From Siphonodentalium dalli (taxonomy: Eukaryota; Mollusca; Scaphopoda; Gadilida; Siphonodentaliidae), in contig CP136064.1 in assembly GCA_032622095.1 (NCBI GenBank), positions 131,569,129-131,633,128 on the forward strand: a DNA stretch of 64,000 nucleotides, written 5' to 3'. The notes beneath the pieces were generated by a model. The model saw nothing but the letters and a program-made list of their open reading frames with translations, did no database searches and was not told the origin of the DNA. Within the stretch, counting starts at the first letter, position 1. Every line of letters begins with the position of its first letter. This document shows, piece by piece, positions 24,128 through 34,812 of the stretch. The position numbers were made by a program, and so were the translations under genes.

Positions 24128-24528
24128 TTAATGTTCGAGCGTATTTGCCCACGTCACAAGTATTAACATAGGCATGGTCGTAAACTTAATGGAAAAACTC
24201 ACTTCCTGATTAAATACCCAAACACTGATGACACCGCACTGCATCTATTAGTCCAAGTCTTCTTGTACTAAAACCAGCTAAGATAAACACCAGCAAATCG
24301 CCATACCAATATCTTAGCTGGTTTTAGTACAAGAAGACTTGGACTATGCTTCTATGTGCTTTCAGTTGTGTGTAAACGATGGATGTTTGTACTTCCAATA
24401 GTGTTCTGTGTACATGGGTGCCATTTATGTAATCAAATATTCGTTTCACGGATCATAGCCATTTGCTTGATTAACCTCCATGGTATGTCGATGGTCTTAA
24501 TGTTCAGCGACGGTTCCAGAACATTAAA
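24128..24528. repeat. Left arm of a 400-bp inverted repeat
   Basis: Pairs with 27095-27497 at high identity (landmarks TTAATGTTCGAGCGTATTTG at the outer end and CCAGAACATTAAAA at the inner end). It contains a perfect 37-bp-arm hairpin at 24249-24346. Confidence 0.85.
24249..24346. repeat. Perfect hairpin, 37-bp arms, 24-nt loop
   Basis: Arm 24249-24285 starts TAGTCCAAGTCTTCTTGTAC; arm 24310-24346 is its exact reverse complement. The loop is 24286-24309. The same hairpin recurs at 27278-27375 in the mirrored arm. The terminal TAGTCC...GGACTA could be a small TA-type MITE. If transcribed, the RNA would form a miRNA/siRNA-like precursor. Confidence 0.85.
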
Positions 24529-24532
24529 AAAA

Positions 24533-25170
24533 GGGGGAGGGGTGCTATGTAGTGATGTATATAACATATGTGGTGGGGGGGGGGTATACTACATTCTAAA
24601 AGATGCGCAGTTATGGTATACTACGGAGGGTCAGTGATTGAAGATCAAAGCTCCCTTGAACAATGAAATTATTTTCTGAAAGTCTGTGCAAATGATAGTT
24701 TATTATATGGGAGACATCATGATTTTGGCACCCCCGGAGATAACTCGTAGCGGCGCCCTGGAATATAGTATAGTACGAGATAACTCGTAGCCGGCACTCA
24801 ACTTGTTAATTAGGTGGATAGATGCATTGTTTTGCCAGCCCAAACACCTCTAGTACTAGGAAGCCTGGATTTTGCGACTATTCATTATGAATAAATAATG
24901 TTCTCCCTTGCACTGGCCCAAACCATAGGCAACCTGGGTTTTCCGGGGCCCATTCCATAGGCATGTCCGGGGGTGCCAAAATCATGATGTCTCCCATATA
25001 ATAAACTATCATTTGCACAGACTTTCAGAAAATAATTTCATTGTTCAAGGGAGCTTTGATCTTCAATCACTGACCCTCCGTTGTATACCATAACTGCGCA
25101 TCTTTTAGAATGTAGTATACCCCCCCCCCCAACATATGTTATATACATCACTACATAGCACCCCTCCCCC
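24533..25170. repeat. Inverted repeat with 205-bp arms
   Basis: Arm 24533-24738 (begins GGGGGAGGGGTGCTATGTAG) pairs with 24966-25170. The ~227-bp centre contains a short duplication of GATAACTCGTAGC. Each arm carries a G- or C-homopolymer of about 10. It abuts the arm at 24128-24528 and is absent from the mirrored arm at 27095-27497, so it probably inserted at that edge. Confidence 0.8.
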
Positions 25171-25197
25171 ATAGTGTCGTTGCCCGGATTGACCACT

Positions 25198-25252
25198 CGT
25201 CGTTCGTCCGTCTGTCTGTCTGTCTGTCCGTCTGTCTGTCTGTCTGTCCGTA
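25198..25252. repeat. CCGTCTGTCTGT microsatellite
   Basis: A run of CGTCCGTCTGTCTGTCTGTC variants precedes a CGATCGAAACCAAATTTGGT block (from about 25294). This combination is common in repeats of molluscan and other lophotrochozoan genomes and recurs here near 27700, 28890 and 60760. Confidence 0.8.
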
Positions 25253-27094
25253 GACACTTTACGAGTAATGCGATAACTCAAACATTTTTTATCCGATCGA
25301 AACCAAATTTGGTATGTGAGTTTCACAGCCCAAAATACAGATCGAGTTCGAATATGGGTTTGATCCGATTAATTTTAAAGGAGTTACGACCCTTTTTCGA
25401 GAAAAAAAAATTGAGAATTTTTTTTTTTTTTTTTTAAATTAAATTTTTTTAGATTTATCTCCTTGCTAAATTTAGCATATACAAATATTAAATTTTGTTT
25501 GAACTAATAAACAATAAAAAACAAATTTAAATAATAAAAAAAATTGACGCTTTCATTTATTTTAGTTTTTTACGATTAATTAGGTGTGATATCCTGTTTT
25601 GAAAATATGAAGATTTTATTGCAATAGTTTCATGTAATATAATGATATCAATAAATTACCATGTGATCATCCAACATCCAGAGTATATGAGAGGATTTTT
25701 ATAGATGTTGTCATTGCAAGTGAAATCTGTTATGAAATGAGTGATGACATATGATACAGAGCTCTGGTGGGTCAAGCAAGATAAACAACACTGGTGGTTG
25801 GCTGTTTGTTTATTCTAACTGTCAAATTGATTAATGGCAGCACATGACTGGTGTTTTTCCTATTCTTGAAATTTCATTACAGGGTGAGATAAGGGCACCC
25901 CTCACCTATATAAGTGTCTTCTAAATTCCATTAATTTGCTTCAAAAATAATTAACCCTTTCCAAGGTTTCCATAGACACATGCTATAATGTACATGGACT
26001 CTTCCTCATATCTCTTAATATCTATTGGGTATCTTGGCACACTATTCACTTCTATCAATTTTGGTATTGACTGATTAATTGATTTTTGAAAAATATATTA
26101 ACCCTTCAGACACGTGCTTTCAATTTGAAATTAAAACAACAGCTGATAGCCAATATGATTTATCTATGCAATGGGAAGATAAATATACATGACTATTGTA
26201 AGTGGTGACTTGTTTCGAAAATCAATATGGTAGATGTTAGTATTTCCAGGAACCTTATTTTCCCATTTGTTCACATTTTCATGGTTGATTGAATTTTAGG
26301 GGCCACATAGCACTTAGAAGATTAACATTGAAGGTTGTGGCTTTTAGTGCCCAAGCTACTTGTAAAACATTGTAATGTGTGAAACCATTCAAATGAGGGC
26401 TAACTTACTTTCTTTTATATGAACGATTTAGTGGTCATAGGGGCCAGCATCCCCATCATATTATGTCTGTATAACATTATATAGATAATACTTTTGAATT
26501 GTATAAACTACATATATTTTTGAAAACCATACACCCCTGTTATGAAACACTTAATCTTATTTAATACACAGGTCAGATCTGATCTTATATCTGTCCATGT
26601 TTGATAAACAAAATAACTGGGGAGAATGGGGGAAGGGGGGGGGAGTAATTAAAGTACCATTTAAATACGAGATGGAATCCCCTACATATATGTCGTTCTA
26701 AGCAGTCAACAATTATAATTTCTCTTTAGAAGTGAATAATAAATTTTGAATATCTGGCATGTCAAAAGTGGCAAAGTTAGGGATTTATCACTTTTGCTTC
26801 CAATGAGTTAACTTAAACTCCTAAACATGTCCTCCGAAATCACTAAACCATTGGATCTCACAGTGAGAGGTCCTTGTGTGAATAGGGACAGAGTTATGAG
26901 ATTTAAAACTACTCCTCCCCAACCCAAATACTTTAACCTTTTCTTAAGACAAATTATTTGAGCTTTTGATTTCAAGTTGGGTACTGATATATGGATTAAT
27001 TCCTGTGATCATATCTTTGACAAATTATCAGTTATGGCTAGTCGCTATCGCCAAGGTATGGGTTAAACATCTGCCGATCGTGATCGGCCTCTCG
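25253..27094. other. AT-rich non-coding spacer of the 400-bp inverted repeat
   Basis: A poly(T)/A-rich tract lies at about 25400-25550. No coding potential or further repeat was recognised. A G-run occurs near 26636. Confidence 0.45.
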
Positions 27095-27497
27095 TTTTAA
27101 TGTTCTGGAACCGTCGCTGAACATTAAGACCATCGACATACCATGGAGGTTAATCAAGCAAATGGCTATGATCCGTGAAACGAATATTTGATTACATAAA
27201 TGGCACCCATGTACACAGAACACTATTGGAAGTACAAACATCCATCGTTTACACACAACTGAAAGCACATAGATGCATAGTCCAAGTCTTCTTGTACTAA
27301 AACCAGCTAAGATATTGGTATGGCGATTTGCTGGTGTTTATCTTAGCTGGTTTTAGTACAAGAAGACTTGGACTAATAGATGCAGTGCGGTGTCATCAGT
27401 GTTTGGGTATTTAATCAGGAAGTGAGTTTTTCCATTAAGTTTACGACCATGCCTATGTTAATACTTGTGAAGTGGGCAAATACGCTCGAACATTAAA
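27095..27497. repeat. Right arm of the 400-bp inverted repeat
   Basis: Inverted copy of 24128-24528. It carries the second copy of the 37-bp-arm hairpin, with arms at 27278-27314 and 27339-27375. Confidence 0.85.
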
Positions 27498-28166
27498 TGA
27501 AGCTGGGAATATATGCCTCAGGTCTACACAATGAACCACAGAGTATGCAGGTTTTATCTGGATATTATATCTGGCAAAATGATGGAAGAGGAGGGGACTT
27601 GGTCAATATTTGTTTGGCAGGGTGTGTGTGTGTGTCTGAACCCTTTATAGCTCACCTGAGACGAAGTCTCTGGTGGAGCTATAGTCATCACTCCATGTCC
27701 GTCGTCCTTACGTCCGTCCGTCATACCGTCCGTCCATCAAGAATCATCTCCAGAACCGTAAGACGGAATGGTTTCATATTTGGTGTGGATATTCCCTAAG
27801 TGAATCACATTCAGATTTGTTCATATGAGGTCACCCGGTCAAATGGTTGTGAAGCTATGACCATAACTATTTCCCACCATAGTAAGTCTTACGACTTCTC
27901 AAATTTCATTGGCCCGAATGGGTTCATATTTGGTAAAAAGGTCCTTGGGTGACTGTGATTCAGATTTGTTCAAATGAGGTCACTGGGTCAACGTGGGCGG
28001 ATCCAGTGACATAACTAAAAAAAATGTTGTTAAATTCAGATTTTTGGAATTTTCACCTTGCTCAATTTAACAAACAAAAAAATTATTTTTTAAACATGTT
28101 ATAATATTTTAAAAAGTCATATGACAGCTTGTGTAAACAACACTGCTAGCAAATTTAAACAACTGC

Positions 28167-28606
28167 CTGAATTTAGTGTGTCTGACATTTGCAGAATGAG
28201 GTCCCCAGAGGGTGAATTTAGTGTTGCTACAACGTGCAGCAGGCTAGCACCACCAAGTACACCCTTCAGGGACCTAATTCTGCTTAGGCATCATCTTCTG
28301 GGAAGTATCTTAATTATCAAATTGAAATTTCGTTTTAGTTACTTTTTGACTTTTTCCCTTCTGTTCAGTTTCTATATCCCCCTAATTTTCAGAAGATAAA
28401 ATGCATAATTGATGTGCTCAATGGGTATGCATTACAAATTTCAATTGTAGAACCTCAATGTTCCTACATGTAGGTTTCCCATGGCTGTTGAGGCCTAATC
28501 AGACTGAGGTTGAATCCGGTGATGCTAGCCCGCCTTGCGGAATAGTGTCATTAAATTCACCTTTTGGGGACCTCATTCTGCCTTATGTCAGACACACTAT
28601 ATTCAG
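28167..28606. mobile_element. 440-bp TIR element (MITE-like)
   Basis: The left end CTGAATTTAGTGTGTCTGAC ... GCAGAATGAGGTCCCC ... GGTGAATTTA pairs with TAAATTCACCTTTTGGGGAC ... GGCAGAATGAGG complement ... ending in ATTCAG at 28606. Arms are ~55 bp with a few mismatches. A second, partly degraded member lies at about 29725-29855. No coding potential; no clear target duplication. Confidence 0.6.
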
Positions 28607-28832
28607 ACTTGGCTGGCATATTATTTTCTTAACCACCGCTTATCCAGATGAAATCATACCCTGATTTTTTCAAAGAAAAATTGGGGGGTATATTGGATTG
28701 AATTTGTCTTCTGTCTGTTGGGATGTCTATCCATCCGTCTATCAACAATTGTTTTCTTCTCCATATTAAAGACCAAATATGTTTATATATTTCAGTGTGC
28801 ATGTTCCCTAGATGACTCACAATCAGATTTGT

Positions 28833-29525
28833 TGTCCCCCGAAAAAAAAAATTCGGGGGATTATTAAAATAGCCGGTGTCCGTCCGTGTGTCCCTCCCTC
28901 TGTCCGTACGTGCGTCCGGAAATTTTTCCGGATGACAACTTTAGTTTCGGTTATTAGATCAAAAGCAAATTTCATAGGTGAGTTTATCAGACCAAAATAC
29001 AGGTCAAGTTCGAATATGGGTTTGCTCCGCCCAATTTTGCGAGAGTTATGGCCCTTTTTTTTTACTTAGAATCTTGTAATTTTCTGGTTTCCGGATAACT
29101 TCAGTTTGTGTGATCATATCTGAACCAAATTTGGTATGTGAGAGTTGTGGCCCTTTTTCGACTTGTTTTACTTAGAACATTTCTCACTTTTTCGTTTCCG
29201 GATGATATCTCAAGTTTGGATCCTTTAATTGCAAATACCGTTTTTATGTGGATCAGTCATATCAAGATACAGGTCAAGTTCGAATTTGAGTTTGATCCGA
29301 TAATTTTTCTCAGAGTTATGGGCTTTTCGACGTAGAAAATTTTATTTTTCTTGTAATTTTCTTCATTTTGTGCCAATTTGAGGTTATATTTTTACTTTAA
29401 GAGTTTTTTTTTAAGATTTTGTTATTTGTATGCATGTCAGTAATGAGACAATGCACAAGTGTCTTATCCATATAGTATACTTCTACAAAGCCTCCGCTCC
29501 AAATGAAGCCACCTGTTCGGGGGAC
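28833..29525. repeat. GTCCCCCGAA-bounded element with ~140-bp subrepeats
   Basis: GTCCCCCGAA at 28833 and TTCGGGGGAC ending 29525 are inverted. Between them is a CGTCCGTCCGTGTGTCC run and about three diverged units with ACAGGTCAAGTTCGAATATG, GTTTGCTCCG/GTTTGATCCG and GAGAGTTATGGCCC. The same unit appears singly at 25290-25400. Confidence 0.55.
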
Positions 29526-29724
29526 ACTGTGGCCGAGCGGCCTTTTATACAAATAAGTTCATCAGATCAATAGGTGCGAAGCTAGGTTCATAACTCTTTC
29601 CTCCATAGTAAATCTTAAAATAATTTCTTCTCAAGAACCATTGAGCCTATATTCGCTTATATTTGGTATGGATTGGCCTTGGGTGACCGGGTTCAGATTT
29701 GTTCAAATGGGGGTCATTTTTAGG

Positions 29725-29855
29725 AAAAGAGGCCCCCAGAGGGTGAATTAATTTATGCTATTCCACCTGGGGGGGGGGGGGGTAGTGTAATTAAATTCAC
29801 CTTTTGGGAATCTCATTCTGCAAAGTTCGAAGGTCAGACACACTAAATACAGACT
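29725..29855. repeat. Degraded copy of the 28167-28606 element
   Basis: GGCCCCCAGAGGGTGAATTA on the left and TTAAATTCACCTTTTGGGAA ... GGTCAGACACACTAAATACAG on the right match the ends of the 28167-28606 element. The interior is reduced to about 40 bp, including a 14-G run. Confidence 0.6.
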
Positions 29856-31272
29856 TTGCTCTTCCAATATTATTTTCTTAACCACCACTTCTCCAGGTGA
29901 AATCATACCCTATATGAATGGATCTCATAGATGGGGATTCACATTTGTTCGAATACTTTTTATAGGGGCAGAGATAAGAGATTTAACTCTCCTCTATCCC
30001 GTTTGGTACTGGTATAATAATATTGATTTCTAGGCAGCCTGGGTGGGGGCAATGTTTGAGGCAATGGGGAAGGAGTGTAGAGGGGGTGGAGTTTTGACCC
30101 CCTACTTTGATAAAAAATTTAAACAGTTGAAAATTTCAGGCCTGATATAACATTAGTTGTAGATTAGATGTTCACATCAAAAATAGGTTAGAATTGTTCT
30201 CATAGTTTGGTTTGATTTTCCAACATTATGTTTTTAAACCAACAGTCCATATGTTCTTACTTCATGTTAAACTGTTGGACCAAATTGGCCACAAATTTTA
30301 ACTTTATGGGGTTGGTAATTTTCAAACGTTTGAGAGCTTGAAGTACTGGTACCAGTTGTAACATTCAACCTAAGAGGGATGTGCAAAAGGATTTTTGTGA
30401 ACTTAGTACTGTGGTATGGTTGTCTTCTTTAAAAGGTAAGAGGTTGAAAATTTGTCAGTGGTGTGCAATTAGAAATTTCAAGTTGAAGAGCCCTGCTCAT
30501 ATGAGAACCTCCAGCTATGTCCATGTTTAGAAATACTTGTCTTGAGTGATATTGTCACGTACTGACTCTTGTAGTCTTCACAGTCTCAGTCTTTACAGTC
30601 TGGTGAGCGACCCACAGTCATTGACTGTCTTGTTTAGCTCAACTTTGGTGACACTCCACAATTTCGAATGATCAGTAGGGGGTAAATTTCTTAGAATAGA
30701 GTACCAGTGTTTTCTGTCACCATAGGTGTGGCATGTTTATTGAGAGAATGTTAGTTATGAATTTGTGGATTTTTAGAGGATGACTTTGAGTTTTGACAAA
30801 TATTGTTTCAGGTGACCTTGACCCCACCAGTATCAAGTAGTAGCGATTTCTGTGAAACAGTGACTCCAGACACCAGCGTGACGTTTTAGCACCTAAAATT
30901 TGTCCTCTGCATGAATTTATTTTTGTTGTTGAAATTACAGTGGTGAGAAGTTTGAAATGTTTTGACATTATTGTGAGGAAACAGTGTTCTTCCAGACAAC
31001 ACATGCGCCTATACTATAGTCTACCTGGTTTTTGTGTCCCACGGGCCTGAAAATCGCTTATTTTGGCAATTTTTGCATCAAAATTTCATTTTTCAGGCAC
31101 ACAATCAAGGGGCACAACTCTAGCTATCCCCATTAAAATGACAATTCTGTATCAAAATCTTTAAGCCTAGTATGTGATCAACCCAGGTATATATACATTG
31201 TATATGTGTTGTGGGATCACATTTCAGTTAGTTTTCATTGAATTGATGCCCCCCTTATTTTTGCACCAATCC
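29856..31272. other. Non-coding DNA, nothing recognised
   Basis: No gene, RNA gene or clear repeat was identified in this stretch. Short frames lack codon bias or domain features. Confidence 0.4.
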
Positions 31273-31925
31273 CTGCAGAAACTTTGTAAAGTATGAGCTA
31301 TTGCCATGGCTTTGAACAAGTAATTTTGGGGTCAATCGGCCAAAAAACATGGCTGCCAGTGGCCATCTTGGATTTCAAAATTCAATACATTAGCTCGGGC
31401 TACAGGTCATACTGTTCGTCTGATCATCATGAAATTTGTCATGGATGTTAATATTGACATGTTGATGGGAACGAGTAATTTTGGGGTCGTTCGGCCAAAA
31501 AACATGGCCGCTGGCAGCCGTCTTGGATTTTACTCTTTGCATGACTAAATCCTTTGACACGGGCTACAGGTCGTACCTTTAATCGGATCATCATGAAATT
31601 TGTCATGGATGTTAACAATGACATGTAGATGGGAACGAGTCATTTTGGGGTCAATCGGCCATAAAACATGGCCACCGGTAGCCATCTTGGATTTTACTCT
31701 TTGTATGACTAAATCCTTTGACAGGTCGTTTCTTTGGTCAGATCATCATGAAATTTGTCATGGATGTTAACATTGACATGTAATTTGGAACGAGTAATTT
31801 TGGGCTCATTCAGTAAAAAATCATGGCTGCCAGTGGCCATCTTGGATTTCAAAATAGATATTCATTAGCATGGGCTACAGGCCGTACTGTTTGTCTGATC
31901 ATCATGAAATTTGTCATGAATGTTG
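31273..31925. repeat. Fragment of the ~160-bp array family
   Basis: Four diverged units with CATGGCTGCCAGTGGCCATC, CAGGTCGTAC and GAAATTTGTCATGGATGTTA, preceded by TATGAGCTATTGCCATGG. This is the same family as 13927-16139 and 20997-24032. Confidence 0.75.
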
Positions 31926-32587
31926 ATAGAAGGGGAATAACATTATCTTTAAAATTAGAGTTACACCCCTCCATTGAAAATAATACACTTTACTTTGCGC
32001 AACAAAACCACATGAACCTTAAGCACAAAAACAAGTCATTTAACCCTGCGTTAACTCAACAAAAACAACATGTTCACAGTTTATTACACCGGATAAGCTG
32101 ATAATAGTGTTAGAGAGCTTCATATTTCAAATGGTATATATAGTGGCATATAATATAAACGTGTACAAGCGAACTTAGCGAAGGCAGTTTCGATAGATGA
32201 TTACGTCGTTGCGTCTCAACACTTTGATACTTCGCACGCGAATTCACCCATGCAGACACGTCGAACAGGCCTGCCAAATTTATCCCCCTAAATATTGTGC
32301 CAGTGGACGCGTCCAACTCAAGATAAGCGGTGTATCCATGACGTCATGCGTGCTGACGGTGCTATTATCTCACTATTTAGGAGGCACACAGATGTGTTTT
32401 GTACTACACATTATATACATGTACTGTGGGGCTCCAATTGAGGTATGTATTTTATACTTTTTTATAATCCAAATGAAGCGACACAATTTTGCCCCGAAGC
32501 TGCACCGTACAATATTGTCGAGAGCTTCCGAACGTTGTGGATAGTGGAACGGGTAGCAATTGAACTTCAGATGACATACAGTACACC

Positions 32588-32952
32588 CAGAGGCGGGCTG
32601 GCCGATCGGGAGACCGGGAAATTTCCCGATGGGCCGGAGGCCAGAAAAATTATGATTCCACGTGATTTTCTATCAAGCGAGAATCCGAGGGTTTTTTTAC
32701 AGTTTGTGGGGGGGGGGGGGGGGGTATACGTGGTTGGGCCGCCCAACCACAACTTGGGCCGCAAATGAAACCGACGTGGGCCGCCACATGTGTTGTTTAA
32801 CCAGCCGTGTATCCAATAAGATGGTACTCTTCTCAGGGGGGGGTGCAGTTGGAATTTTCCAAGGTGGACTGTGGACGCCCCCCCCCCCCCCAACAGATGG
32901 GCCGGTATTATATTAATTTCCCGGGCCGGTTTCTTGGCCCAGTCCGCCTCTG
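32588..32952. mobile_element. hAT-type MITE with exact 8-bp TSD
   Basis: The ends CAGAGGCGGGCTGG (32588) and CCAGTCCGCCTCTG (ending 32952) are inverted apart from one mismatch. They are flanked by an exact 8-bp direct repeat AGTACACC at 32580-32587 and 32953-32960. CAG-type ends with 8-bp duplications point to hAT. At 365 bp it carries no gene. It contains a 17-18-base G run (about 32707) and a ~13-base C run (about 32878). CAGAGGCGGACTGG-type ends occur in widespread animal MITEs. Confidence 0.9.
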
Positions 32953-33085
32953 AGTACACCAAACTGTTCCATGCATAGGCCTACGTGCTGATATTTGCTG
33001 TAGCGCAGTATAGAAGTTTATAGTAATCTTGAGCGACTTATATTTCCAAAAAAGATGGATATATATGTACAGTCCTTCCCACGAT

Positions 33086-33297
33086 CAGAGGCGGACTGGC
33101 CGATCGGGAGACCGGGACAATTCTGATTCCATGTGATTCTCTATCAAGCGAGAATCCGAGGGTTTTTTTACGGTTTGGGGAGGGGGTATAGTGGTTGGGC
33201 GGCCCCAACCACAACTTGGGCCGCAAATGAAACTGACGTGGGCCACCACATGTGTTGTTTAACCTGCCGTGTATCCAATAAGATGGCACTCTTCTCA
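33086..33297. mobile_element. 3'-truncated second copy of the hAT-type MITE
   Basis: Starts CAGAGGCGGACTGGCCGATC and follows the 32588 copy through ATCCAATAAGATGG...CTTCTCA, then stops; the right TIR is missing. A further fragment with GAGAGACCGGGAAAATTCC and GACGTGGGCCGCCACAT lies at about 33578-33625. Confidence 0.8.
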
Positions 33298-34285
33298 CAT
33301 ACATTCATGAAGTGAATTCCATTTTACGACGGCGTCTGAGATTGTCCCGATTGTAACCTTATTTAGAACCGTCACTAAACAAGAATATATTGATTCGGAA
33401 ATTATTCCACATATCAAATGTTTTACTTCGGATAATGTGTACTGCCAATATATATATATAAATATATATCACCCGAGAAGCGGAAAACCGGCGATGAAAG
33501 ACAGAAGTTACCTAAATTGGGAAGTTTGCAGGTTCCCCATGTGAGCATAATGTGACGTTCGGGGGGTGGGGGGGGGGGTCTTATCGAGAGACCGGGAAAA
33601 TTCCGGACGTGGGCCGCCACATTGGCTAATCGTAATTTTGTCATTAAATGAACTTGTCAGCATCATATAACACCACGTAAAGACCCCGTTAATCTCGAGA
33701 TTCCAGCTGTAAATCCCAAAAAAAATCTCACGCACCCCTCCCGGAACCTCCCCCAATTGAAATTTACTACAAAATAGGAACTCTTTGAACAGTTGACGCC
33801 AGTCTAGATGCTAGGATTTGCGATTTTCTTGTATAGTTTTCAAAATGTTCTCACCCCGGGCCGAACAACAATGAACAGCCCGGTGTGTCCTGGTCTCTTG
33901 TCCGCATTTGTGTGCACGCATTTGTCTGGAGTTAGACCGCTAGATGTCAGAATTTATGCAATTTTTCAGGTAAAAATATCTGAATGGTCTCATATCGGGA
34001 ATATAAAACCATGGTTTGTGAATATATAGGATACTAGCAGGGTTACCCGGCGTTGCCCAGGTTAATGTATGCTGTGGATATTTGTTGGGAATAGAGAATG
34101 CTCTTGCTTAAAGTGTTATACGTTTTCTCATAACTTGTATATTCAAATAGCATCACAAAACATGATTATTACAGTCATGGAATATAAGTAGTGGCTCACC
34201 TTGTCAATTGTCATTCTGTTTATCGCGAATAATCCGTTCCACCAATAATGAAGTATTTATTTATTTACAACTGCGTATACATTGA

Positions 34286-34435
34286 GGAGATAAACATACC
34301 CGGTTGAGTTGTACATTCTGGGATTCGAGCATGGAAACAGTTTGTGAACGAGCCGGCTTGCCGGCAAGTTCACAAACTGTTTTCATGCTCGAATCCCAGA
34401 ATGCATGTACAACGAATCAGGGTACGTTTATCTCC
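34286..34435. mobile_element. Foldback hairpin element
   Basis: Nearly self-complementary over ~150 bp. The inner arms TTGTACATTCTGGGATTCGA ... CAGTTTGTGAAC (34309-34349) and GTTCACAAACTG ... CAGAATGCATGTACAA (34367-34412) are almost perfect. The outer parts GGAGATAAACATACCC / GGGTACGTTTATCTCC extend the stem. The loop contains GCCGGCTTGCCGGC. Just upstream (about 34035-34064) is GGGTTACCCGGCGTTGCCCA, a phrase seen in other invertebrate repeats. Confidence 0.7.
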
Positions 34436-34611
34436 ATTGTTATTCAATCTAGCAAGGAATTTGCACAAAAAACTGTATAAAAAGTATCATTTAGTCATTT
34501 TCATGACACGAATCGAGACTTTCATTTCGCCGTTGTCACCGTGCACAAATCATTGGGTTTGTTCATTGCGTTACTCGGAAGACTGCTCCGTAACCATTTC
34601 CTGTGGGGCGG

Positions 34612-34812
34612 GTTGGCTCGTTTCGCTACTCCGTTCTGCGCCGATGAAATTGTACCGTGCCACATTCAGATTTGATGCACGCTGAAGCGGCCGATGGACG
34701 GTATCTATAGACAACAACGCGCGGGTGTGCTCGTTTCGCTACTCGTTCTGCGCCGATGAAATTTGACCGTGCTACATTCAGATTTGATGCACGCTGAAGC
34801 GGCCGATGTCGG
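34612..34812. repeat. Tandem duplication, ~115-bp period
   Basis: Two copies of GCTCGTTTCGCTACT(C)CGTT ... GCGCCGATGAAATT ... CATTCAGATTTGATGCACGC ... TGAAGCGGCCGATG lie at about 34615-34696 and 34729-34810. The spacer differs. No coding function is apparent. Confidence 0.75.
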
